Assembly (NCBI GenBank): GCA_018257865.1
Contig: JAEUBA010000109.1
Location: 1-64,000, forward strand
Reading direction: 5' to 3'
DNA: 64,000 nt
Source of the DNA: Stereocaulon alpinum
Taxonomy: Eukaryota; Ascomycota; Lecanoromycetes; Lecanorales; Stereocaulaceae
This document shows, in pieces, positions 11,854 to 23,283 of this stretch. Under the pieces are notes generated by a model, which saw only the letters and a program-made list of their open reading frames with translations, searched no databases and was not told the DNA's origin. The position numbers and the translations under genes are program-made. How positions within the stretch are numbered: the first letter of the stretch is position 1; the number at the start of each line of letters is the position of its first letter.

Positions 11854-12492
11854 TTACGTGCTGTCCATCAGTGTGTCGAGCCTATTATCAACAGCGTTGC
11901 CCAGGGTTGACGTGAATCTTCCCTGACCAGGCAAGCGTGTGCTAAAGCCTCTTGAACCATCTTGTCTAGCCTCGTTTGCTTCACTCAGAGACTCTCCAGC
12001 TGTGGCTGTTCCACTACCCGGCTCCATGCCAGGACCACCGCCCACATCCCTAGCCAACGGCCATGGCACGTATACGGTCGTCCCTACACACTCCCATTCC
12101 ATATCCTCTTCGTCTGGAAGCAAACACTCTAGCCCATCCAATAATCGTTTTATCTTTTGCTGTAGGATAGTGCCTTGGCAAAAGATATCGCGAATGACTT
12201 GTGCGTAATGATGGTTATTTGGATGACGATCATTCAGTCGGAAGGCAGGTTCAAATGTCTGTGCTGAGCGATATCGATGGCGCGTGTGCTGTGACCTCTG
12301 CGAGGGCTGAGTGGGGAATGATCGCCTGGTATGACCGCAATGGCTGTTAAAGGGACTGCTGGTACAGATCTCTGGAGGTACGCCTCTTGGGTCGACGCTG
12401 TCCCGGATATCACACATGTTGGTGTCATCGTCTTGAGCGGATCTGTCTTTTCTTGACTGGTGGTTGTTTCTACTTTTCCGATTTCGCGGCAT
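11854..12492 (-). CDS. Hypothetical protein, possible fragment of a larger gene
   Basis: I do not recognise this 212-residue frame. It begins with a true ATG, is rich in Arg, Ser and His in its first half, and holds a more structured stretch near residues 95-150 (VIRDIFCQGTILQQKIKRLL, then LLPDEEDMEWECVG). A second open minus-strand frame (to 12737, no ATG) overlaps its start and has protein-like composition (TFWKTAECLPSWRGLEDALD). The two may therefore be parts of one gene joined by an intron or broken by a frameshift. It lies directly downstream of a broken transcription factor gene and may itself be decayed. Confidence 0.35.
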   Translation of the reverse strand: MPRNRKSRNNHQSRKDRSAQDDDTNMCDIRDSVDPRGVPPEICTSSPFNSHCGHTRRSFPTQPSQRSQHTRHRYRSAQTFEPAFRLNDRHPNNHHYAQVIRDIFCQGTILQQKIKRLLDGLECLLPDEEDMEWECVGTTVYVPWPLARDVGGGPGMEPGSGTATAGESLSEANEARQDGSRGFSTRLPGQGRFTSTLGNAVDNRLDTLMDST

Positions 12493-12789
12493 GGCTTTGA
12501 GCTGCGAACAACTTTGAGAGATGAATGCGGAGCTTGCAGTAGGTTGGGAAGGGGGTTGTGGGATATGAATGGATCCAAAAAGTCTTCAAGACCAGGCGAG
12601 AAGGTGTATACCATATCCAGAGCGTCTTCCAGTCCCCTCCAGGATGGTAGGCATTCTGCAGTCTTCCAGAAAGTCACTGGACTCCCCAGATATCCTTTCC
12701 CTGTGAGAAAGGCGACAGCAAGCGAGCTTGTTGTCACTTCGCATTGTCGTCCCCCTAACCGGAAAGATCTAGCACCTGACAGACGTTGA

Positions 12790-15334
12790 CATGAATAGAA
12801 TCAGTGACCACCCCTACTGTTTCGTCAACTACTGTGCTCAATACTGCGTAGCCAAATCCAGATCCATCTCTATGCCTCTCAGAAGATCTAGAATAACTTG
12901 CCGCTCCCGATGATGTGTAAGGCATCATCCTGCAACGAAAAGAGACTGTATAGAATAGACCGGAACGAAGCTTCTGGACTAGCGGAGGCAATGTTACTAT
13001 GGAAGTCAGCCTGATGAATAGCTTGTCGAGCATGTTGGTGATACATACCAGATCTCATGGCAATGGTAAAAAAGCGGTTCAGTGTTATCACGGTAGGACA
13101 GACGAGCCCCAATCGCGGTTGGATGTGCAGTAATGTCCTGAGGCTTGTCGATGAGCAGAACAATCTGCGCCATATGGTAATCCTGCATATTGGCACCACA
13201 CATAGGAAGGCTACTCCAGAAACCGCCAAAGGGGTTGTCATCATCCTCAGAAGTCAGATTGCGAATCTCTCTGAAAGGTCTACTAATGTCTGATATATTT
13301 CTTGCACTTTGCTTGAAAGTCGCAGCTAGACCCGCGTGCCAGACATCAAATTGGTTCCGTATGATTGTCCACTATTGCAGCGAAAATTCTCGCGACTTGT
13401 CAGCATCTCCTGGCACACCGTCGAGCGGGTTCTCCGTACGGTCACCGGCGAGGACCATGTTAGAAGCCTCGCCTGCTGCGATGAAGTTGCAAAGGCGAGA
13501 GCGAAGCCATAACAACACATTGGAGACTATATCCTCTTTCATCACGCCGAGTTCAGGGTAGCCACTCTCTGTTGTATTGCTTGAGAGCACGAAGCCGTCA
13601 TCACCTGACAGAAGATTCGCTTCTCTCCAAAGTTGAATATTCTCAGTGCCTGGCTGATATTGGTATCCATTGACCACTATGTTTTATAAGCCTCTTACTT
13701 TGGACACAAATCACATTGGAAGGCTCACAAGCTGCAATATGATCCTGTCGAGCGGAGTTCCAAAATATGGCTGTTCTCGTTTTGAAGAGTGTTCGAGGCT
13801 GTGAAGGGAAGGTATCAAGGGCCGGGATATTCTAACGGCATCATGCTGCCTTCTGCGATGTCTAAAATTGACTTGGTACCGTTCAATTGACGAGGCTATC
13901 TGCACCGCTCGTACTGACAGATTCGTACCCGCATAAGATGGCTGTAGCTGCGACCACCTCATCACAAGCTAATCGAGCGTCTGCACCACACGGAATATCG
14001 ACTGCTTAATTCGGGATCATAATCTTGAGAAGATCCTGAAGCTTTCGACTGATGCGCTATTGCATCCTTACCGGCCAGACTCATCTCAGTCGAGTCTTCT
14101 TCCTTGTTTCCATCAGTAAAGCAATACTTCTATGGCAGTGAAAAGCCCATTCCCATTCCCAATCACTCGATTGATCATCGTAAATATTCATTTCTTGCTT
14201 GATGCGAGCAAATACTACTACGAATCACTTTCTTTCGTTTAGCACGACCTAGCTGTTTGGCACATACGCACCGGCAGCATGCTTAAGCAGCGGAGGAGAG
14301 CGAGCATGAACAGGTACATATGACGTGGAATAGATGGTTAGGTCGAAGAGAGTTCCGTCCTTCGCCTCTTGGTTTTCATCCTTTCTGTGTTGAAACGATC
14401 ATTTTACAGACCATTGACCTGGAGTTTCCGAGAAGTGCCTCAGCAGGTAAGCCACCTTGTGCTCGGCTTCTGGCTCGCCGTCCGCGCGTGGTCCTTGTGA
14501 TTTCTCCTGCGCGGAGGCTCCCTCATTTGAGATTGGACGAGCTTGATTGATCTCTGGTGACATTAGGCTGGGATCTATTGGCGATGTCATGTCCGAAGCT
14601 GGATTCAAGAGAAGATTCAGGTTGTTGCTGGTGGAAATAGTTGCCGAGGGTGAGCCAGAAGAGACACCGTGTTCAGTATATGGATGAGAAGGGTCAGAAT
14701 GACCGTTGTAGCTTTGTGTATGAGGTGGCATTGACTGAGGTGTCATGTTCGCTTCGGGAGGATGGTATAACGCAGCAGCAGAGAGGGCTTCGAGACCATG
14801 TGAGTGGAGTGCCGAGGAAGTTCCTAGAGTGGAGTCTCGTAATTGGTGATCTATGTTCCACTGATCTTGCTGTTGTTGTGCGTAGGATGATTGGATATGT
14901 GAGGACATTCGGCCATCCAGCTCAGGCGTGCTCGGGTCTTCGTAAGGATTGGTGGTGTTGAAGAAAGTGACTGTATAATACACTTAGTTCTTATCCTTGT
15001 AGCTGAAGCCTCACCTCGCTAGACGTACGCTGTTTAGGAATTTCCAACCACACAGTGTTCGCATCGAACGTATTCTTGTACGAGTAGAACCCTCCGAGCG
15101 TAGGAGCATCATCCTCCCCATTTGCATTCATAGATGCGTTATGCTGGTGACGGAAGGTGATGCCATCGCTAGGCTGGCATGAGCGATGGGATTTGGTGCA
15201 TTGCCCGCATACAGGCTTCTGCTCATCGCACTTGAGCTTCCTTTGACGGCAAGTCAAGCTGAGTGATTGTATTAGCTGGCGCGCTCAGTAGAGACAGAGT
15301 AGGGAGCTCACCAGCCGGTACGGGACCTCATCAT
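12790..15334 (-). pseudogene. Zn(II)2Cys6 transcription factor with fungal-specific (Fungal_trans_2-like) domain, broken
   Basis: The 5' end looks intact. Exon 15312-15334 joins 15029-15258 and then 14970 onward, giving MMRSRTGCLTCRQRKLKC and the rest of a binuclear cluster (DEQKPVCGQCTKSHRSC). A possible 48-nt intron lies at 14360-14407. The middle domain is then readable only by changing frame. Similarity crosses frames near 14262 (HAAGAY to AKQLGR), near 14185, and again near 13890 (before LNGTKS). An in-frame TAG sits at 13372-13374, inside an otherwise good frame (NTTESGYPELGVMKEDIVSN before it, QFDVWHAGL after it). Near the end, TGA (12838-12840) and TAG (12829-12831, 12814-12816) interrupt DLATQY..AQ..LTKQ. 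Several lesions fit C-to-T or G-to-A changes. Introns could explain one or two breaks but not all. Confidence 0.8.
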
Positions 15335-15912
15335 CTCTTCATATTCCCGGGTTGCTTGCTTGGTTAGATACACGCGTTGATCATGTTTCTTGGTACTGTC
15401 GGCAAAGTTGCACCGTTGTTGAGGATGATTGAGCGAACCCCACACCAGGTGGGCCGGCAGTTACATGCAACTAGGGCGCGTCTCGCGCCTTACCACTTGC
15501 GGCCACTCTATGCGAAGTGTCAGAAGACAGGCGAAACAGATCTACGTAATATTTAATCACAGCTTGCAGTGACCCAAAGTAATTTGAAAAGTCCTCCATT
15601 CATCCCATCGTCTCATTACAACTATATGCAGTATATGCCAGCCTGCCTATAAATATCTTCCAATCCAGTGCACTCAAGCACCTATGTCCAAATCTCGAGC
15701 GCATTACTTAGTGTCTCCACCTCCATCACATAAGTCATAATCGTACAAGGCTTGCGCCAGTTGATCTTTCGTAAATGCGTAGTACATGTAAATGCTTCGC
15801 TAAGAACGCTTGATCTTCGCTAAGAAACCAAAATCGCTTCAAAATGTTTGCAAGATATGTATGTCGTTGATCCGTCGTGTACTGTTGCACACATTCGTTG
15901 GTCATTATCGTA
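15335..15912. other. Intergenic region, 5' of the regulator pseudogene and 3' of the methyltransferase-domain gene
   Basis: I see no gene here. It should contain the former promoter of the broken regulator and the 3' end of the next gene's transcript. Confidence 0.6.
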
Positions 15913-18900
15913 TTACCGTCTAGGTCTGGGATCATTTGTTGTTGCTTTTGGTGTAAACCCTGATCTACTGAAAGGGTCTGCGGGCTTTTGCGCATAGCAT
16001 AGCAACAGCTTGAACCCTGTCTCTCGTTTCTCACACTCCTCCAGGAGTGCCTTGTCGTTCCATATGCTCCTTTCTGTGTCATCATAAGGCAGTGATACCA
16101 TCTCATAACATCTCGTATGCCACCATCTGCCCACGGTGGAAAGACTCTTTGCAAGGCCACCATCCCCCTTACCCTGAGACTCTTTGCGTAAGTCTTCCAA
16201 GGATTTGCTGTTCAAGTCCATAGACCCAGATCGCGAATTTGATACAGGGCCAGCAACAGGAATGTTGACCATGCATCGGTTCAGGTTTTCGAAGCCGCTT
16301 CGTTTCACCATTTTCTGAACGTTGTCTATCAATGGCTTCAGAGCTACGCCTGGTTGGGCAACTTGCATCCTGAGTTTGAGCTCGCGGAGGGCTTTTCGTG
16401 CTTTGTTGCCCATGTTCACCATGTCCAGATCGAGAATGCTCATCTCGAGATGGCCTCCAGGACGTAGCACCCGCATGCACTCTAATGTGGCGTTGAGATA
16501 TGCGCCTTCCGACGTTGCAAGTGGGAATCGGAGCACTGCGGCCGCGAAGAAACCCGGAGGAAAAGGAAAGCGGTTTCCTAGATTAAGATGCTGGATTTGA
16601 CGATGATTTTGAGGCAAGTGAAGAGCTAGAGTTTGCTGCTGCGGTCGCGAAGGTGTAGGGCTTAGATTGAAAATGGCGGCGTCTCTGTAGGTTTCTGCAC
16701 AGTAGTAAGACCAGTCGTCGTTGCCAAGCCCATCGAGGACAAGTATTCGGTCGCCTCTGACCTCCTCGTGAGCAGGACTGAACAAAACTCGATCAAATGA
16801 AAGCCAGCGACTGGTCATAAGTGCATCGAATCTCAGGTTGCTCTGGGTGCTAAGTTCAGCGGTCTTCGTGCTGTGTGAGTTCTCGCGAGCAATCTGAGAG
16901 TCTACGTCGGTCTCAATCGAGCTGGTGCTGTAGCGACTAGTAGTAGATCGACTCTCTCGCATCGTCTTGATAGCACTTGATCGATTACGCTCTGCATAGC
17001 CGGCAACAAAATCCGAGATTGTGCCCGGTGTTGATGGCAATTCTGAATTGAAAAGTTTAGACCTGTCTGGAGGATTGGGCAATGGTCTGGTCGGTGGTTC
17101 TGAGCGCGAATACTGAGCGGGGTTTTCTTTTTCGGGAGAGCCTGATAATGAGGGTTCCTTAGTGATCTTGAGTGGCGAGGGTGTGTAACGAGCTCTTCGA
17201 AACGACTTTTCATGAGGATCCTTAGATTCATTCGACAACTGGGCAGGCGAAGACCCAACAGTATCGAGAAATTCGTTGTATTCGTTCCAGACTTCATCCT
17301 CGTCGGGTAGAGTCCCAGGTCGAGGCAGAACAGCAGTAGTGTCATAAAACCCTAGGATTGCAGAATTACTCGATCCGGAGACCTCCGAGCTAATTCTTGG
17401 GGGAAAAGCCAAAAACTCATCGTTCGAGCTGAAGTTCTGGTTAGGGCGAACAGGGGCGCTCGCAGGTTGGCCTGAGTCTTGGCTACCCCATGGATCGGAG
17501 GGAATGATCTCTGTCTGGATGCCTAACGGTTGCCGCTGGATCGTCTCCAAAAACCTATGCTCTGAAGCTACAATCGGGAAGTCGGAGCTTTGTTCTTCGG
17601 GTGACGCAGTAGGAGGACGAGCAAAGGGGCGTGAAAAAGACTGTGGAGGTGGCTTGTGAAGGCGATCGCGCTTCGAAACCACTCTGGGAATACGACCTAC
17701 TTGCTGCAACCGAGGCCTGGTTGGCTCGGGCACCCGAGCGGGCGTAGCTTCAGCAAAAGTCTCCGGGGGGCGAATGAGCGCAGGTTGAGAGAGCGGACTA
17801 TTGGATCTGGGGAATTCATCCGAGAGCTTGGGTGGGGAAGGCAGAAGTGCAGACAGCCTGTACTCCCGCCTTTTAGGAGTGTCCGGGGAAACGGCAGAAT
17901 TCTGAACCGAGCTGTTATTGCTGTCAAATCGGGCTCTGTCTGCTTCCCTACTAGGATTGGTTTGATCCAAATCCTGTTGGCTACCATCGAGCAGTTGGTA
18001 GAAAGCAACGGAGCGGGCTTCTGGAAGTCTTGTGACGGTGGCTGGAAGTTCCCTGACACTAACTTGATCATCGTCCAACCTGGGACCCGCAGACGCTGGA
18101 GCTCTTCTTGGAGAAGCCTGTGGTCTTTGAAAGAAGTTCCATTTCTTAGGAGATCGAATTTGCTTCTCTGTTCGGCGTGAGGTAAGCCAGTTGCCTTCAT
18201 GACCCTCGGATATATCTTCACCTGGATCTGTTGGGACCGAATATTGCAGAGTATCCCGGCTGTCGAGGAAGGGCGAGGCTGGAACAGCTCGAGTGTCAAT
18301 CGGAGCTGGAAGCTTCACGGGTTCCACCTCTTCACCAAACACTTGTGATCGATGTTGCGAGCGTCGAGCAGCCAGCGAAGGCATTCCTCCCGACTGATCA
18401 GGATTACGTCTCTGCTGCTGCTCGAATGCGTACTCAGAGTTATCTTGTCGGTGAGGTAGCCTTCGGTGGTCTCTGCGTAGATGGTGCGTAGAGGCGGGCT
18501 CTGTACTGAAGGTATTGCTACCCAAAGGGTTCCGCTGGATGGTGGGAGGGTCTCTTCCGTGAACGTTTTCCCTTGGTGCCATAGCTACTGAGCTCGTTCC
18601 ACTACTGGTGGGATAGAAAGCCGAGCTGGAATAAGAATCGTCCGCGGCATGACCACCTCCAGAGATGACTACAGGCGCAAGCCTTTCCCGTAGGAAAATG
18701 TCCATATCAGGGTCGTCTCGGCTGTTGACGCTGCTCTTTCGGCTCGAAGATGTACGTCCAACACTGTTGGTGCTAGTCGATCGACCTCTGCTAGCATTAG
18801 TGCTTGCACTACCGCTTCGCCCTCGTCTTGCGTACTTCCCGTAACCTTCATGCCCGGTGCCAGCGGCTGGGCCTTTCTTCCCAACACCTTCATATGGCGT

Positions 18901-20559
18901 AGTCTCCAAAGGAGATTTTGTGCGCTTCGTAAATAGTCCAAACCGATGAGATGATTTACTTGGACTAGCACTCAACGGACTTGGATCCTTGTTGGAAGGA
19001 GCCCCTCCAACATTGGTCTCGGCGAACGGGGTATCCAGAGATCTAGATGATTCTCCAGGAGCCGCTCGCAAAGGCCGTGTGACGAGGGGATTCGGTGAGG
19101 GCATCCGAAATGGCTTGACCGAGAGCGAGGACGCGCTTGATGGTGAGCGTCCTACATTAGCACGACTTGAGTGCGATGCTGCAGATCTGCTCTCAGCGCT
19201 TGAACTTTCTTTATCCAGAGAGAACCGGCCTTTGAAGCCTGCTGTCTGCAAAGGTGGAAGACGTGTGTGGATCACTGGTTCTGGTTCGAAGGCACTGTCA
19301 AGTCTAGGGGTTCCTTCTCGACTCGGTCTTGGGGGAGGCGTCCTGTATCTGTTGACGTGGGAAGTGCTACTTTGTGTATATACCTCATTCTGCGGTCTTT
19401 GCATGGAGCTGAAGTCTTGGGAAGGTTGCTCCGGTAAATCTAGCAAGACACCTCGTCTTCTACCGACATCGTCACTACGTTGCTGCGCGAAACCTCTTGA
19501 TGACTGACGGGTAGGAGGACTAGGAGGGAGCGGGGTGGATCGGTCTGAACGAGGTTGGGAACCATCCCGTCGTTCTGCAGCTTTTACGGTGGACGAAGAC
19601 GAGGATGAGGTCAAGGATTCCCGAACCGATGGAAGGCCTGCCCTTTGCGTAAGGTGCGTGTCTTCCGGGTGTTGTGCATTCGGAAACTTCCTTCTAGTGA
19701 CGGGTGGTCGGCTGCGTGTAGGGCTCGTCTGCCTCCTGAATGGTGTCTTAGCAGGCGTTCCCATGCCCGGCGACGCTGATGACATGGACGTAGGAGTAGA
19801 GGTCCGGCTGAAAGCACCTGGTGATTCAGAGCGGCGAGTGGAAGAACCACTATCATGGGCGAAAGTAGGGGTTGGAGGTGGTAGATTTTGCGTTGATAAT
19901 GCTTGTGGCGGGGCGCGAGTATTGTAGCTAGCCATGCGGGAACTTGAGGTGGCAAACTCAGGACTTGATCCGAGGCCGGCAGGTAAATTTGTCGCTGGTG
20001 TGCTTGACGCAGGAGGCATAGTTATCCCAAGTACAGCTTCAGCAAAGGGATCTTGGTAGACCTCCGTCGAACTAGCAGTGTCGAGCAGCGACCTCGAAGG
20101 TGCCTGACCATGAGAAGACGTGGAAGACTCGCTTTGTGCATATCGGCCACGCTGATCTAGAGGGGCCTTACGTCGCAAAACATTTCTCCCCAATTTTCCA
20201 GGTTTGGGACTTTGTGCCGTCGACGCTTGGCTTGATGTCGATGTCCCTGGACCAACACTCCTACTCGTCCCTATTTTGTTCCTCCCAGGCTCGCTCGTGG
20301 TTGAACTCAGTTGCTCAGTACTCTGTGTCTTGCCAACTGGGATGCTCGAAGGTGTTGTGGTTCTTGTAGGATCTGTCCTGCCTCGACTCTTACTGCGCGA
20401 GAAGAATGATGTGGACTGTCCAGACTGCTTCGAGGTGTTGGATGCTGCAGAGGACGTTATCGAGGCTCTCCGTCCTGGGTCCGTCGCCGTCCTTCCTCTT
20501 TCGTCTGCTTTGTCTGCTGGCTTTGCAGACCGGAAGCCAAATGCCCCCCGCGAAGCCAT
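15913..20559 (-). CDS. Large disordered protein with C-terminal SAM methyltransferase-like domain
   Basis: A single open frame of 1548 codons starting at an ATG. About the first 1230 residues are Ser/Pro/Arg/Thr-rich and look disordered, with many SP and RxxS-type sites and no repeats or membrane segments that I can see. The C-terminal part is folded. LVLDGLGNDDWSYYCAETY (about 1275-1295) looks like motif I of a class I methyltransferase, and CMRVLRPGGHLEMSILDLDM (about 1355-1375) is the typical 'R-PGG' strand of the Methyltransf_11 family. Such proteins are found across filamentous ascomycetes, but I know no assigned substrate. Phosphoregulated scaffold or membrane-associated methyltransferase roles are only guesses. 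Confidence 0.85.
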   Translation of the reverse strand: MASRGAFGFRSAKPADKADERGRTATDPGRRASITSSAASNTSKQSGQSTSFFSRSKSRGRTDPTRTTTPSSIPVGKTQSTEQLSSTTSEPGRNKIGTSRSVGPGTSTSSQASTAQSPKPGKLGRNVLRRKAPLDQRGRYAQSESSTSSHGQAPSRSLLDTASSTEVYQDPFAEAVLGITMPPASSTPATNLPAGLGSSPEFATSSSRMASYNTRAPPQALSTQNLPPPTPTFAHDSGSSTRRSESPGAFSRTSTPTSMSSASPGMGTPAKTPFRRQTSPTRSRPPVTRRKFPNAQHPEDTHLTQRAGLPSVRESLTSSSSSSTVKAAERRDGSQPRSDRSTPLPPSPPTRQSSRGFAQQRSDDVGRRRGVLLDLPEQPSQDFSSMQRPQNEVYTQSSTSHVNRYRTPPPRPSREGTPRLDSAFEPEPVIHTRLPPLQTAGFKGRFSLDKESSSAESRSAASHSSRANVGRSPSSASSLSVKPFRMPSPNPLVTRPLRAAPGESSRSLDTPFAETNVGGAPSNKDPSPLSASPSKSSHRFGLFTKRTKSPLETTPYEGVGKKGPAAGTGHEGYGKYARRGRSGSASTNASRGRSTSTNSVGRTSSSRKSSVNSRDDPDMDIFLRERLAPVVISGGGHAADDSYSSSAFYPTSSGTSSVAMAPRENVHGRDPPTIQRNPLGSNTFSTEPASTHHLRRDHRRLPHRQDNSEYAFEQQQRRNPDQSGGMPSLAARRSQHRSQVFGEEVEPVKLPAPIDTRAVPASPFLDSRDTLQYSVPTDPGEDISEGHEGNWLTSRRTEKQIRSPKKWNFFQRPQASPRRAPASAGPRLDDDQVSVRELPATVTRLPEARSVAFYQLLDGSQQDLDQTNPSREADRARFDSNNSSVQNSAVSPDTPKRREYRLSALLPSPPKLSDEFPRSNSPLSQPALIRPPETFAEATPARVPEPTRPRLQQVGRIPRVVSKRDRLHKPPPQSFSRPFARPPTASPEEQSSDFPIVASEHRFLETIQRQPLGIQTEIIPSDPWGSQDSGQPASAPVRPNQNFSSNDEFLAFPPRISSEVSGSSNSAILGFYDTTAVLPRPGTLPDEDEVWNEYNEFLDTVGSSPAQLSNESKDPHEKSFRRARYTPSPLKITKEPSLSGSPEKENPAQYSRSEPPTRPLPNPPDRSKLFNSELPSTPGTISDFVAGYAERNRSSAIKTMRESRSTTSRYSTSSIETDVDSQIARENSHSTKTAELSTQSNLRFDALMTSRWLSFDRVLFSPAHEEVRGDRILVLDGLGNDDWSYYCAETYRDAAIFNLSPTPSRPQQQTLALHLPQNHRQIQHLNLGNRFPFPPGFFAAAVLRFPLATSEGAYLNATLECMRVLRPGGHLEMSILDLDMVNMGNKARKALRELKLRMQVAQPGVALKPLIDNVQKMVKRSGFENLNRCMVNIPVAGPVSNSRSGSMDLNSKSLEDLRKESQGKGDGGLAKSLSTVGRWWHTRCYEMVSLPYDDTERSIWNDKALLEECEKRETGFKLLLCYAQKPADPFSRSGFTPKATTNDPRPRR

Positions 20560-23283
20560 TGTTGCTGGGTGGCTCGCGACACACTTAAAGGCGATATAGC
20601 GATTGAGGACATGGGAAAGGCGTGGATATATTAATAATCACATTTACGTTTCAAGGAGTGGTATTATCTGCGCAAAGTTGTTAGCGAGCAGACTTGGGAC
20701 GAAAGGATTTGTTGGCTGGCACGTGCCTTAACCGAACAGCATGACCGTCGGCGACAGCAGGATTCCGTATCTCAAGGAGAGTGTGATATGGATATTCCCG
20801 TGACATTCACGTGGTTAAATAAATAAGATATGACGCAGTCTGGGGTTTGCCTTTCGCCGTTTGCCTCGTCGGTGGTTCCTGATGCCAACGCAGAGCCACT
20901 AAAAAGCACAGCCACAGGTACCGGAGTCGCTAAAAATGGAACATTTTGCGGAGAAGCCGATTGTGCATGGGGCAAGGCAAAATCTCGTATTCTTTTCAAA
21001 AGAAATACGTTCAGAATAAATGATTTAGAGAATTGAATGTGCAAAGAATTTTTCAAATTCCGTGTGTGATGGGTGGGGATCGTCCTTAATTTGGGAGGGG
21101 TGGCACGATACTTCAAACAAAAAAATGGGCTTACAGTACCGACGGCCGACGGGAGGGCAGCATGTGTGACTAGGATCTTCATTGGACGCTTCATTCCCGT
21201 CGGGGGCGAGAACATCGCGTCGAATAGGCTGAGACCTGCTAGCCTTACCATCTGCTAGACCTTCTTTAGTTTGCGCTTCGATTTCCACGTCAAAGCAGAA
21301 AACCGGGAGAACTTGAAAGCCAGCAAAGTCGAAGATCAGCTGATGTCGTACTCATGATCGTCAGGTGACAACGAAGTAACAACGCTCAAAATGGCAAATG
21401 GTTCTTCATGCACGGGACTCGATGGAGTAAAGAAGTCCAATGGAGACCAACTCCGCGCGGTCGCAGCTGTGCCTGCCAGTCAAAATGCATGGTGTAGCTG
21501 GAGGTACCCTCATTCGTCAGGAATGGATGCGAGTCAGCCGAAGCCAAAATCACTATGTAAGCACTGGGTAAACGGCGTTGGGTTCGAACAGCTTGTCTGA
21601 ACGCCATGTTGTCTAAACGCCATGTTGTCATTCGTCCCCTGAGGATAACGTTGGTACTTTGTAGCGTGCTGTCCTGGTGCATCTCGCATGTGGTGGGACC
21701 GAATAAGCGTCTTCCTTCAGCGCTTCGCAGCCCAGGGTCGCCCAATTACCCGTTCCGACGCGTTGACGCCAATGCACCAAGGCCAAATACTAGCCCCGAG
21801 ATTCAGCAGATTTATGACTCCAAGTCAACGCCTTGGAGACCTCGAGAAATCTTCGTATACCGTTAAGGAGGTCTATTGATGGCGAGAAGTCTTCGTGTTC
21901 AGACTCGTCCTCGTGAACATGAGGGATGAGGGATGAGGGCAGATGACAGGCGGAACGAATCGCGAAATTGAATGTCGTACCCAATCGATGTAGTAGAGCG
22001 CGTGAGGCTTGTCGTGATTCGATGTCGAGATTCGAGTCATGAGACATATTCCGGGTTATCCTCCAAGGAACATCGCCTCGGTCCGAGAACAAGATGATCT
22101 CCTCTGACAGGAGCGGGGTGATCTACGATAAGCGGAAAGGGTGATGGATCTAAAATGAGAGGTGATGCGTAGTTGTGACCAGCTTGCATACAGATCTTCG
22201 GATAGGAGGAGAGGACTGCGCAATCTTGCGTACCATGGTTTCAGCGCAAGCCAGGGTATGGACACAAGGGCAGGAGGCGCGACCCTTCATCTAGAAGGCG
22301 GGATGTCTAGAATCTGGAGAGGTCGCCACCCCATCGACAGGACGAAAACGTTCCAATGACATGCGTGGCCATCATTGGCCCATGTCGGACGAAACTTGTC
22401 GAACTTGTTTGGCGTCAACCACTCCCTCGGTGTCATTTCGATCATGTGATCTCCGAGTGGGTGTGGTGGGAACAATCCATAGCATCATCGCATCCACTTA
22501 TTATTACCTTCATGAAGGTCATCCTCCCAGTTTCTCCGCATTCCTTTCCTGCCACTGCGTCACGGGCATGCCATATCAACATCCTGCATGCAGCGAGTAG
22601 GAACGGTATGCTCATGTCCCTTAGGCGAGTACCGCCGCCATAGAGTAGAGATAAACCCAAGTACCAAATTTACTCTGAGGTAGAGCTCCACGCACTATGA
22701 TTACGACTCAACTTCTTACTAGAAAATTACTCGAGTAATCAATCCCTACAGTTTTGTAGGCGAAGACGTTTCCCAAAAAGCTATCGTTGCGTCTGTATGG
22801 CATGGTGGGATAGTTCTACTAAAAGCCCTATTGTTGCGGGCCCGGTACACAGCTAGTGCCAAGGTAGAGAAGGAGCCTCTGGGTCATTGCCAGTGTATGA
22901 ATGCAAAAACAACTGAGAGTCACTATGTGAGCTTTAATGCGGTAGGTGACCTATACTGGTAACATTGAATCTACTTGTTGTCATGATTGATGGAGCAAGG
23001 GCATTCACTCATGGTCGACGGCGCTAAGAACTCAGCCCTATAATCTGGGTATTCTCCCAGCCTTCCAGGTTTCGCGACGAGACATTCCTTACTTTCAAAC
23101 AACACCAACCCCTCGACTGGACATCAGACTCCTCATCCTCTCCATTGAGTCCACCGTCTTCTCCCAGGCGTCGATACACCTTGCGACAGACTTGCACGCG
23201 CACTACCTTCTTCCTCCTTCCGACTCACCCTCACCACCCAACCCATTGGCAATCGTCCTCCACATCCCCCATCTATCCTCACA
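20560..23283. other. Long divergent intergenic region, 2.7 kb
   Basis: It separates the large methyltransferase-domain gene and THO1, which point away from each other. No frame is convincing. A minus-strand ATG frame starting at 21288 (MEIEAQTKEGLADGKASRSQ) runs into a GTAAGC donor and could be the first exon of a small gene, but I found no second exon I believe. A 16-bp tandem duplication (tgtctgaacgccatgt / tgtctaaacgccatgt) lies at 21594-21625. The last 200 bp before 23284 are CT- and CA-rich, as in fungal core promoters. Confidence 0.5.

Noticed and set aside
21540..21610. B-box-like gggttcgaac as a possible tRNA
   Set aside because: No matching A box, acceptor stem or anticodon arm could be folded around it.
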